Shown in pieces: positions 46,409-56,455 of a stretch of 64,000 nucleotides of DNA. The DNA lies in assembly GCF_024139115.2 (NCBI RefSeq), contig NC_085139.1:930001-994000 (forward strand). Reading direction: 5' to 3'. Within the stretch, counting starts at the first letter, position 1. Every line of letters begins with the position of its first letter. The notes below the pieces were generated by a model. It searched no databases, was not told the origin of the DNA, and worked only from the letters and a program-made list of their open reading frames with translations. Source of the DNA: Armigeres subalbatus (taxonomy: Eukaryota; Arthropoda; Insecta; Diptera; Culicidae). The position numbers and the translations under genes were made by a program.

Positions 46409-47089
46409 TATGCAAGCACTCGGAGTATTCGAGAAACGGGTGCTGAGGACCATCTTTGGCGGTGTACAAAAAGACGGTGTGTAGCGACGAACAATGAACC
46501 ACGAGCAAGCCCAGCTCTACGGCGAACCCAGTATCCAGAAGGTAGCTAAAGCCGGAAGGGTACGATGGGCAGGGCATGTTGCAAGAATTCCGTACAACTA
46601 CCCTGCAAAGATGGTGTTCGCTACCGATCCGGCAGATACGAGACGGCATGGAGCACAGCGAGCGAGGTGGGCAGACCAAGTGTAAAACGACTTGGCCTGC
46701 GTGGGGCGCATTCGAGGCTGGAGAGATGCGGTATCGAACCTTGAGTTAACGTCGTTGCCGACCGGACTTTGTGAATTTCCATCGACGTTCCCATCGGTGT
46801 CAGCATTTTGGAGTTGGCAACATCGAGGCGCATCAGCAGAACCAGGTGAACGATATCGAGGGCGATCATCAAACCTGTACCTACCGAGCCAGTGCAGACT
46901 TAGCATACATGTAATGTAGTTAAGTTAAGGATAATAAATCAGTTGGTTGTGTACAGTGAAGGTAGTGAGACGTTTGTTTTTTTTTAAACAGAACTCCGTG
47001 TTCTCGAATTATTAACTCGTGTATTGTGGCGTCAAATTGTTGATTCAGTGGTTTCTGTTTAGATGTAAGCTAAATAAATGAATGAATGT
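46409..47089 (+). pseudogene. RTE-like LINE 3' end, copy B
   Basis: Starts at QALGVFEKRVLRTIFGG and continues MNHEQAQLYGEPSIQKVAKA, RVRWAGHVARI and PAKMVFATDPADTRRHGAQR, then frameshifts, a 3' untranslated region and the tail AAATAAATGAATGAATG. It is carried inside the foldback-like element. Better preserved than copy A. Confidence 0.9.
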
Positions 47090-47332
47090 GCTTATGCATA
47101 TTGCATATTAGTGGCAGAGTTTTGTGTAGAAATTAGAGTCATTAGGTCGGCTATCTGAATCGTTCGAAAAGGGTCTTATATTACATTTTCCTTGTGCTGA
47201 ATTTGTTGAAAACATGGGCCAACCTGACCCTTATTTGGCCAAGTGTCACCCCCGATGACGGTACTCACATCATAGATTTCATTTGTTTTGTTCTCAATAC
47301 TATGGCTTTTCAATTTTAACCAATTTTGTAAT

Positions 47333-47502
47333 TTCGACCTTTTGTCCCTTCGACTTTTGTCCTTTCGACATTTTGTCCCGTCGACCTTTTGTCCATTCGA
47401 CCTTTTGTCCCGTCGACCTTTTGTCCCTTCGACCTTTTGTCCATTCGACCTTTTGTCCTTCGACCTTTTGTCTGTCGACCTTTTGTCCCTCGACCTTTTG
47501 TC
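47333..47502 (-). repeat. Right arm: TCGACCTTTTGTCCN array
   Basis: About twelve units, in the same order of variants as the array at 17,039-17,209 (CCCTT, CCGT, CCATT, CCGT, CCCTT, CCATT), which shows common descent of the two arrays rather than independent expansion. Confidence 0.9.
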
Positions 47503-48975
47503 ATAGATTCTTCTACGCACAGCTGGAGCAGACATACGATGGATGCCCACTGCGGGACGTCAAAATCGTCATCGGTGACATGAACGCACAGGTAGGAAGG
47601 GAGGAAATGTATAGACCGGTCATCGGACTGGATAGTCTGCACACCGTATCGAATGACAACGGGCAACGATGCATAAACTTTGCAGCCTCCCGCGGAATGG
47701 TAGTCTGAAGCACCTTCTTTCCCCGCAAAAACATCCACAAGGCCACATGGAGATCACCTAACCATGAAACGGAAAACCAAATCGACCACGTTCTAATCGA
47801 CGGTAAATTCTTCTCCGACATCACGAACGTCCGCACTTACCGCAGTGCGAATATTGAATCCGACCACTACCTCGTTGCAGTATGCCTTCGCTCAAAATTC
47901 TCGACGGTGTATAACACACGTCTAAGTCGGACGCCGCGGCTTGATATTGGGCGGCTACAAGACGGTAGACTAGCCCAAGAATACGCGCAGCAGCTGGAAG
48001 TGGCACTCTCAACGGAAGAGCAGCTAGGCGCAGCGTCTCTTGAAGATGGCTGGAGAGATATTCGATCCGCCATTGGTAGCACCGCAACCGCTGCACTTGG
48101 CACGGTGCACCCGGATCAGAGAAACGGCTAGTATGACGGCGAATGTGAGCAGTTAGAAGAATGCAGCATGGGCGAGATTTCTACAACACCGCACGAGGGC
48201 GAACGAGGCACGATATAAACAGGCGCGGAACAGACAAGATTCGATTCTATGAGAAGTTGAACCGTTCACGTAAGGGTCTCGTGCCACATCCTGATATGTG
48301 TAAGGACATAAACGGGAACCTTCTTACGAACGAGCGTGAGATAATCCAAAGGTGGCGGCAGCACTACGAAGAGCACCTGAATGGCGATGTGGCAGACGAA
48401 GATGGCGGTATGGTGATGGACCTGGGAGAACGCGCGCAGGACATAATTCTACCGGCTCCGGATCTCCAGAGAATACAGGAGGAGATTGGCCGGCTGAAGA
48501 ACAACAAAGCCCTTGGGGTTGACCAACTACCAGGAGAGCTATTCAAACACGGTGGTGAGGCACTGGCTAGAGCGCTGCACTGCCGCAGGAGTGGATGGAA
48601 GGTGTCGTGTGTCCCATCCACAAAAAGGGCGATAAGCTGGATTATAGCAACTACCGCGCAATCACATTGCTGAACGCTGCCTTCAAGGTACTCTCGCAGA
48701 TTTTATGCCGTCGACTTGCACCAATTGCAAGGGAGTTCGTGGGGCAGTACCAGGCGGGTTTTATGGGCGAATGCTCCACCACGGACCGGGTGTTCGCCAT
48801 TCGCCAAGTACTGCAGAAATGCCGCGAATACAACGTGCTCACACATCATCTATTCATCGACTTCAAAGCCGCATATGATACAATCGATTGGGACCAGCTA
48901 TGGCAGCTAATGCACGAACACGGATTTCCGGATAAACTGACACGGTTGATCAAAACGACGATGGATCGGGTGCTC

Positions 48976-49080
48976 GAGCAGCACACATTTTGTACATAGA
49001 TCACAGAAGCTTATATGTGACCCGATTTAGTTACAATTAGGTTGCTGTAACCAGTTTCATTAGACTTGTGCTGCTTGGGT
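48976..49080. mobile_element. About 105-bp insert in the LINE, short inverted ends
   Basis: The LINE reads GGATCGGGTG, then this insert, then GGGTGATGTGCG, so GGGTG is a candidate 5-bp duplication. The insert ends are GAGCAGCACA and the inverse of AAGCAGCACA. It is absent from the copy at 63.5-64.0 kb, although that copy has its own deletion here. Confidence 0.5.
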
Positions 49081-49249
49081 GATGTGCGTAGTTCGAGTTT
49101 CAGGGGCATTCTCGAGTCTCTTCGAAACCCGCAGAGGGTTACGGCAAGGTGATGGTCTTTCGTGTCTGCTATTCAACATCGCTTTGGAAGGGGTAATACG
49201 AAGAGCAGGGATTAACACGGTGGTTTTCAATTAGACCTGTGCGCCGGTC

Positions 49250-49365
49250 ATATTATCGGCGGCGGCGGCGTAGTGGTCACTTTTGCCTCGGCGGCGGCGG
49301 CGTCACGGCGGCGCGCCGTTGACTTTTATCGGCGGCGGCGGCGGCGGCGTGAACCGGCGTGGATG
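49250..49365. repeat. CGG-rich subterminal repeat, left
   Basis: Runs of CGGCGG interrupted by TAGTGGTCACTTTTGCCT and GGCGGCGCGCCGTTGACTTT. Sharply GC-rich against the AT-rich interior. Confidence 0.85.
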
Positions 49366-49804
49366 AAAAAATTAATGGCTGAAAAAATCAATTTTACGCG
49401 GTTTTGATTCACGGTTTTGAATTACGCGGTTTTGATTCACACGGTAGGAATCGTCCGTATGAAAACCGACTTCAGCGGATTAAAATTGCAATATTCTGCG
49501 TTTGCCGATCATAAAACAGCACATTCGAAATAGTCAATAGCCGGTGATACTAATCAATACCTAATTTCAAAATGTTATTTGAATTACCACTATTTTGTTA
49601 TTTTTTGATCAATCAAATTTTAACAATAAATCCTGCTTCACTGTTTCCTGACCCCTAAGTGTTAAAAATTAGATTTCGGTGTCATAGAACTAATTTGTTA
49701 ATAACTTTTTTCAAAAGTTATTTCCAACTCAGGATTTTGATGCACTCCAGTTGTTTTGAAATATCTAAATTTCAGAAAAAATCTAATATTTTTCCTGAAA
49801 TTTG

Positions 49805-50727
49805 TGAAGCGAAGCCGCGTCCTCTCTGGAGTGGCCCCAGCCATCTCCAGCTCCTAGGGAATGTGATATTGTCGGTGGAGAGAAGAACAAGCTCTACCTT
49901 AACTCTAATTTTATTATCTACTTACATACTATATATATACATGATCAGGTAACTATCGAGAGGTAAATATTTATAATTATTTACCTATCGATGAGCTGCC
50001 TGGTTTTCATTGTCCTGATCTACCTTGACGGGTAGATGCTTTGAGACAATGTAGTGGTAGATCACCACATTACTCATCCCCTATGAGAAAATAAATGATT
50101 TATTATTTAAATCATTTATTTTTTCGGATTAGCTGCTTCTTCTTCAGCAGGATGTGTCGGTGTGCAAATAATTATGCAACAATGGTGTTTTGGCAATCCT
50201 GCGCTATGAAGGTACCTCTCGAGGACCGGCAGTGATCAAAGGATTGCAATAACGCCCTCATCTCGAGAAGGATCATTACATCCTGCCAAGAATACCTACC
50301 TTTACAAACTGCTGTCAATTCGATGCGTGGACCTGGGTGCAACTTTTACCACATCTTCTATCGTATCGGCACTGCCGACTTCCGACTTCTTCGAACCTCA
50401 GTTCCGTTTCCTGTTCCGTTTATGCTCCTCTGATGTCCAACGCATCCCACCGCTGCCACCAATGAAGCGAAGCCGAGTCCTCTCTGGAGTGGCCCCAGCC
50501 ATCTCCAGCTCCTAGGGAATGTGATATTGTCGGTGGAGAGAAGAACAAGCTCTACCTTAACTCTAATTTTATTATCTACTTACATACTATATATATACAT
50601 GATCAGGTAACTATCGAGAGGTAAATATTTATAATTATTTACCTATCGATGAGCTGCCTGGTTTTCATTGTCCTGATCTACCTTGACGGGTAGATGCTTT
50701 GAGACAATGTAGTGGTAGATCACCACA
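49805..50727 (-). mobile_element. TRIM: miniature LTR retrotransposon
   Basis: Two 265-bp direct repeats (49,805-50,069 and 50,463-50,727) differ at one visible position. They have TG...CA ends and are flanked by TTTG at 49,801-49,804 and 50,728-50,731. On the minus strand the first LTR is followed after one base by TGGTGGCAGCGGTGGG (50,446-50,461), placed and shaped like a tRNA primer-binding site, and the second is preceded by the purine tract AGGGGATGAG (50,073-50,082). The interior (393 bases) has no gag or pol. A TATATATATA and an AATAAAA lie within the LTR. The near-identity of the LTRs means recent insertion. Confidence 0.85.
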
Positions 50728-50739
50728 TTTGGTTAAATA

Positions 50740-53560
50740 TGCCAACAACGTTCATGGTGGAGTTTCTGAAATAATCGAAACCATGATTTTTTTTAAATTC
50801 CTACAGGCATTTCTCAGAAAATTTAGCTGGGAATTCCTTTGTAAAATCCTATGACAATTTCTGCAGAATTTTTTGATTTAAGAAAGAATAATCCATTCAG
50901 GTTCTCTTTGGGAAATTCCTTAAGTAAAACACACAAGGAATTAATTCGGAAATTTATTAAAGAATGAACTATGTTTCGATGTAATTCCTAAAAGAATTTT
51001 CTGAAGGACTTTCCGAGAGAATTCCTGAAGTAGTGTGGGAAAGTGGAGTAGGAACCTTTTGAGAAAATATTGAGGAAATCCCCACAGACATTTTCGAAGG
51101 AATTCCCAACAATATTTCCAAAATGCATCAGAGGCTGCTCTTCCTCGATTGCACACCCCAGAGCCAGGTTCTCTGTAAATTATTTAGCTGGTCTCTCTTC
51201 CTGCATTCGCACCTACATGGCCAACTCATTGTAATCTGCCTTATTTTATCAACCTGCCTATATCTGCATTTTTGTATACTTTGTTTAACTCGTGATTCAT
51301 TCATTCGTCTGCGCCATTTACCATTATCCACCACGCTGCCAACTATTGAGAGCACTATTATCAACTCAAACACCTAGATAATTCGATAATCTGCATCTTT
51401 TTACGTCCATAACGATGTGTATAGAACTAGTTTTGTCAGTGCCTGTAGGTAGCTTCATAAAATTACAAAATAATTTACTGGTGGAATTTTCAAAGGATTA
51501 CCCGGAAAAATTCTCTATAAATTGCTTAACTTAGTTTTGGAAGAATTCCTATGGGAATTTCAGGAAAAATTGTCGAGGAACTTGCTAATGAACTTCTAGA
51601 GGAATTACTGAAAAAAACCGAAGAAATTATTAAAATTATCTTCCGAACAAATAACAAATAAATTTTCAAAGAAATTCCAAAGCTTATCTCCAAAGTTGAA
51701 AGAAATTTCCGAAGTAATCCGTAAATAAATTTCTGAAGGAGTTTTTAGAGAATGTTTTGGAATTCTGAAACAATTTCAAAGGAACTCCTAAAACATTCTC
51801 TGTAGATATTTCAAAAAGAATTTGCGAAAGATTTTCAGAAGGTATATCCGAATTTCTGAACGAAGTCTTGACGGAATGTACAAAGGAATTTTCGGAGATA
51901 TCTAAGACTGTCAGAAGTTCCTTAAGCAGTAACTTTGAAAAAAAAAACCTTCAGGGACTTCTTCGGATATTCCTTCAGGAATTCTTAAGAAAATTTCGTG
52001 CTAGAACTTCTTAAGAATTTCTTAAGGAATTACCGGGAAAATATCTTTACGATTTCCCCAAGGTTTTCTTAAATAAATATCTGAAGCAACTTTTTCCTAA
52101 CTAATTCCTGAGAAAAATTCCAAAATATAGCTGAGAGAATTTCCGAAAGATTTTCTGAAATTCGTTTCCGGAGGAGTTTTTGTAAAACTTCTTGAGGCAA
52201 TTTCCTATGGAATTCCTGGACGAATCTCCTATGAGTTTTTGGAGAATTATAAAACAAATCTGAAGGAATTCCTGGAGAAATCTAGGATTTACTTCAGAAT
52301 TACCAGTAGGAATTTCCTCTGAAATTCTATTAGAAATTTCTTCATAAATTCCTTTGAGAATACCTCAGAAAATTCCTTCAAAAATTTCTTCTGAAATTCC
52401 TCTATGGATTCCTATGCAAATTCCTTTAGGAATTCTTTTGGGAAGTCGTTCAGAAATACCTTCAAAATCTCTTAAAGTAGTTCAAACGTTATTTTTGAAA
52501 ATCCAATCAGCCCCTCTTTTAAAAATGTCTTCGGAAAGACATTTAGAAATTCCTGCACAAACCCTCCAAGAATTTCTTCAAAACTTCTCCAACAATTAAT
52601 TAACCTTCCATGACTCGCTTGGCCCTCAACCACTCACGCAGTCCCACTTCTGTTGTGAACGAGAAGCGTGCTTTTTTCAAAAATGTTATACCTTTTACAT
52701 CGGCGTGAGTCCCCGAAGGTTAAGAGCACCTTAAAAAAATTTCCTTGAATAATCTAAAAAAAAATACACCAAGAATTTCTTTGGATATTTCACAAGGGAT
52801 TTCTTTAAAGGTTTCTTCGAAAAGCCTCCGGGATTTCTACTTAGATTTATTCCAGGAAATCCATTGAAAATTAATTAGAGAATGAAATAGTTTTCGGTGG
52901 AGTTGCTAATTGAATTTTCGAAAAAATAAAACAAACAAAATAAACAACTAACACTGAGAAAATCCGAAGGTATTACTGAAAGAATTTCGTAAAAAACCCG
53001 TGAAGGCATTTTCGATGGAATTCCTGCAGGAAGTTCTGGAAGAATTCCCGGATAATGTTTTAAAGGAATAGCTGGAAAAAGTTCTGAGGAAATTCCCTAG
53101 GAAAATTTGGAAGAAATCTCTAATGCAATCTCTTAAAGAATTTATTTATGGAATTCATAGAATAATTGCCGAAGAAATTCATAAGGAGGTATTGCTTTAA
53201 AAAATTAAAGAGTTGCTAAACAGTTTTTGAAGAAACTCCAAATGGAATTTCTTGAGAAATTTGTTAAAAAATATCCGGAGGAATCGCTAAAGAAACTTTC
53301 TAAGGAATTCCTCAACGATTCACCTAAGAAATTCCTAACATCATTTTCGTAGAAATTACTGAAACATTTTTTTTATGCATTCCATAAGGAATTTCCTGAA
53401 GAAATTCGTGAAGGATTTTCTGAAGAAATCCGTAATGGAATTTCTGAACGAATTTTCGGAGAAATTTCGTAAGACATTTCCAGAAAAATACATAGAGTAA
53501 TTTTCTGAGGTATTTTATTGAAACTTTTCGGACGAATATCTGGAGGAATTTACTAAGAAA
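50740..53560. repeat. Degenerate GGAATTCCT/GAAGAAATTT array
   Basis: About 2.8 kb of diverged short units built from AGGAATTCCTG, GAAGAAATTTC, AAATTCCTTC and TTCTGAAG, with local periods around 20-30 bases and orientation changing near 52,300. Frames across it (for example 51,156-50,941, 52,257-52,069 and 53,590-53,324 minus) are artefacts. Non-repeat islands lie at 51,130-51,420 and 52,600-52,735. Confidence 0.8.
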
Positions 53561-53671
53561 TATACCAAGTGGTTTTGGCGTTTTGGGCATGTATTCAAGC
53601 CTTCACAAAAGCCTTTGTACCACAACAAACATCATTTGTGAGTCACCTACAGGCAGTGTTGTCTTACAGTG

Positions 53672-53776
53672 TTGATTTTACTCCATCCAAACGATATGGA
53701 CATTTAGAAAATTCAAATAGCCTTCTAGCATTTACTTAGTAAAGATTGTAAAATCGTTTGGATGGAGTAAAATCAA
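53672..53776. mobile_element. Hairpin with perfect 24-bp stem
   Basis: 53,672-53,695 and 53,753-53,776 are perfect inverse copies (starting TTGATTTTACTCCATCC), separated by 57 bases. Short MITE or hairpin-forming transcript; no second copy in the window. Confidence 0.7.
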
Positions 53777-54234
53777 AGAGCAGAATTTTTTGCACAGAGG
53801 GTTGGACGGACACATTGCCTACAGATTTGGGTGCCCGACTGAATGAGGCTTTGGCTTAGGCGAATTCCAAAGACCAGTTAAACATTTTTTGTATTATTCT
53901 ACTAAGTAGATTAAATTCTAGTAGACAACCTAATTCAAATTCACAACTAATCAACCAACCTATTCATTAACCAATGTTTGTCACCACACTGTCTTAGATA
54001 CACCATCACATGAGGTAGATTTGAAATTGAATTCTGACGAGTTCCACCTCAACAACATTCTAACGACTAACTAACAACAACAATCATAACACGAGCTCAG
54101 TACTATTCAAATCAATTCCACCACGATGTATTGTATCACAACTGTAAGGCCATCTTCAGTGTCTCTTATTTTACTAGACTCGACTCCAGTCAATTGATTT
54201 TTTTATTGCGATTAGTCATCGGCGTGGCAAAATT

Positions 54235-54310
54235 ATGATCGGCGGCGCGCCGACCCAAAATCGTCGGCGGCGGCGGCGTGTGTAAAACCACCGGCGGCGG
54301 CGGCGCACAG
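54235..54310. repeat. CGG-rich subterminal repeat, right
   Basis: GATCGGCGGCGCGCCGAC, GTCGGCGGCGGCGGCGTG and CCGGCGGCGGCGGCGCAC blocks, echoing the left end. Confidence 0.85.
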
Positions 54311-54725
54311 GTCTATTTTCAATAAGTCCGTCCAGCTATTTGGCTTCGCCGACGACATAGATATTATGGCACGTAACTTTGAGAAGATGGAGGAAGCCTA
54401 CATTAGACTGAAGAGGGAAGCCAAGCGGATCAGACTAGTCATCAACACGTCGAAGACGAAGTACATGATAGGAAGAGGTTCAAGAGAAGACAATGTGAGC
54501 CACCCACCGCGAGTTTGCATCGGTGGTGACGAAATCGAGGTGGTAGAAGAATTTGTGTACTTGGGTTCACTGGTGACTGCCGAAAATGATACCAGCGGAG
54601 ATGGAAATGTGGCTGAAATTCGGAGATGCATAGTGGCTGGAAATCGTACATACTTTACACTCCGCAAGACGCTCCGATCGAATAGAGTTTGCCGCCGTAC
54701 CAAACTGACAATCCTCTTCCGATTC

Positions 54726-55499
54726 CGCGCCACTGGATTGTCTGTATTGGATGTTCCATTTCCGGTTCCACTTCTACCGACAGTGAAAAATCACACCAAT
54801 GAAATACAATCGTCGCTCACGTTGAAACTTCAAATGCGTTTTTTTTTTCAATTTTCTCGTTTGTAACATGAGACATTTATGCGTCGGACGGCAGTTAACA
54901 ACGATCCTTCACATACTCTTTTTTAACAACGTCCAAAAGAAAACTTGAGGGTTATAGTTCTAGCCTGTCGTAGAGTAAATAAATTATTTTGAAACAAATA
55001 TTATCACGAACAACTTTGCTGTAGATGCCGAGAGTCTATTTCTTACACTATCTGTACACGTTTTACGTAGAAAACTCCTCGTCGGAGGACCGACTTCTAT
55101 ATAGCAATTGACATAGCTAGCCGAGTTGAGGTGATGTTGATTGACTTTACAGTTCAAAGCTGGGTTATTTCAGACGACCAAATGAAGAACTAACTTAGAC
55201 ATATTCCTTTTTTGTAGCTGTTAAGTACAAAGTTCATCACTTTTCGACCCCTTTCCTTGATTCAAAACCCATTCTACGGCGGACGGATTTTTATTCAAGA
55301 AGTGTTTATTTTTTTCTATTTTACCAAACTTTTCGTTATTTATAATTTGTAGTAGTGTAATATTTTGACAAACGGTTAATGTTTTTGATGTGCCCAAGAT
55401 GATTTTGGTGCCCCACGGTATGTGTTTTTTGTTTTGACGCTACATTCCAACTGAAACTTGACCGTCTTTTTAACTAAGTAATCTATAAGCATTTCCTCA
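54726..55499. other. Intergenic DNA
   Basis: No gene. GAGTTGAGGTGATG near 55,125 may be a scrap of family X. Confidence 0.4.
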
Positions 55500-55695
55500 A
55501 GCGTTAATTGAAAGCTTTTATATGCCCACCATTGCATAAGTATGTATCATGTGTTGTAAGTACAATGGAAACTATGTCCACGGAATCGAGAATGTCTCCC
55601 ACCCGAAAACATCCTAGACCGGACCGAGAAGCGAACTCGCCATCTCCGGATTGGCAACCCTACACCTTTGCTCGCAAGGCTAACTGGAGAGTGGT
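55500..55695 (-). mobile_element. tRNA-derived SINE, second family, inverted copy
   Basis: On the minus strand CTCCAGTTAGCCTTGCGAGC starts the head, followed by GGTTGCCAATCCGGAGATGG, B box GAGTTCGCTTCTC and GTCTAGGATGTTTTCGGGTG. Same family as 15,829-16,010. The best-preserved tRNA-like head of the two. Confidence 0.65.
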
Positions 55696-55835
55696 AGTAC
55701 ATAATTATTGTTATCAAAACTTATAACGATGAGTATTAAATCATACTTTATGAATTTCTGGATAGTCAACTGTTTTTGAGGTCAGATATCAAAGCTTTTT
55801 CCATTATATTGAATAAATATGGTTATCGTGATTAT

Positions 55836-55979
55836 ATATCTGGACCAACATTTGAAAAGGGCATAACAGTCAGAATAGATTCGTTCTGATTCTTTGCCCA
55901 CATGTGTAGCTATATATGTAAACGAATAATCAGAAGGGATCGGGTTGTTACGCCCTTTTCAAATATTGGTCTAGATATA
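55836..55979. mobile_element. 144-bp palindromic MITE
   Basis: The arms ATATCTGGACCAACATTTGA and (inverted) ATATCTAGACCAATATTTGA both continue into AAAGGGC(A/G)TAACA. The middle also pairs loosely (ATTCGTTCTGATT with AATCAGAAGG). Located in TATA-rich flanks. Confidence 0.7.
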
Positions 55980-56149
55980 ATGACAAAATCCACTGTTGTT
56001 TCTCTAGATTCCAATTCCGAGACCCAGGATTTTTCGTGTATAAAACATTTAAAGTAAAATGTTTGGGTTTACTTTTCACATTCTTCTTCTTTTTCGTTCT
56101 TTAACTCTTCGACTTTAGTCTCTTTCTTTTTCGATTTGTTTTTTGCGTA

Positions 56150-56455
56150 TACTATACTAAGTAATAAGTATACGTGAAGGCTATAGGATCACTCCAAAAC
56201 CGAACAGGCCATTGCGTTCTGGAGTTATTGAAAATACATTGTTTTTTTTTTCATTTTTCCCAAGGATTTTTTTTCAAAAACTGCTGCAATGCATTCAAAT
56301 GAACGCAAATAAATGAGAATTGATGGGAATAACTGAATCTATCTCCCTAAAGTGCAATTTTGACCTCTCTTATGTGCTTTTCTTGTTACTCCTAATTGTT
56401 TTCTTGTTTTATAATACATGAGAAAGGTACCATCACCGCTAGGTGGATTATTCTG
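56150..56455 (+). repeat. Family X/Y repeat
   Basis: GTATACTATACTAAGTAATA, AAGGCTATAGGATCACTCCA, then a body, ending GAGAAAGGTACCATCACCGC and TAGGTGG. It supplies both ends of the family, whose termini (GCCTTTCTCGT/ACGAGAAAGGC) are mutually inverted. Confidence 0.55.

Larger units (their letters stand above)
45557..47510. mobile_element. Foldback-like composite element
   Basis: About 1.95 kb inserted in the LINE endonuclease frame, flanked by TTCTACGC at 45,549-45,556 and 47,511-47,518. Its arms are arrays of the same 15-bp unit in opposite orientation (45,564-45,747 and 47,333-47,502), so they form long inverted repeats made of tandem repeats, as in FB/foldback elements. The right end is GTCATAGATTC, shared with 17,216. 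The interior holds about 660 bases of unknown AT-rich DNA, a LINE 3' end and a spacer. Some bases just inside the left end resemble LINE sequence, so the left boundary could be a few bases further right. Confidence 0.75.
49232..54315. mobile_element. 5,084-bp inverted-terminus element with CGG-rich ends
   Basis: Both ends read TAGACCTGTGCGCCG inwards (15 bases, perfect). The LINE target TTTTCAAT is duplicated exactly at 49,224-49,231 and 54,316-54,323, and joining the flanks restores the expected LINE sequence into the FADD box. Subterminal stretches on both sides consist of (CGG)n and GGCGCGCC blocks (49,250-49,365 and 54,235-54,310). No transposase; the interior is a TRIM, a degenerate array and a hairpin. 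The 8-bp duplication suggests hAT-type mobilisation (inference). Confidence 0.88.
44800..54725 (+). pseudogene. RTE-like LINE, host of three insertions
   Basis: The leader and ORF start lie at about 44,800-45,160. The APE endonuclease begins at about 45,190 (WKVGTWNCKSLGF, FDVVALQEI), is cut at 45,556 and resumes at 47,511 (FYAQLEQTYDG, VIGDMNAQVGRE, ESDHYLVAVCL). The linker and reverse transcriptase run 47,900-49,231 (NNKALGVDQLPGELFKHGGE, NYRAITLLNAAFKVLSQILC, FIDFKAAYDTIDWDQL), cut again and resumed at 54,316 with FGFADDIDIMARNF, ending near 54,720 without the C-terminal tail. At least two in-frame stops in the APE part and frameshifts near 47,708, 48,160 and 48,590 make it non-functional. 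Clade assignment is by general resemblance. Copies or parts of this family also lie at 856, 3,781, 16,272, 46,409 and 63,545. Confidence 0.85.

Noticed and set aside
51128..51377. Frames of 81-84 codons in the island within the degenerate array
   Set aside because: Open on both strands over the same bases and without any domain.
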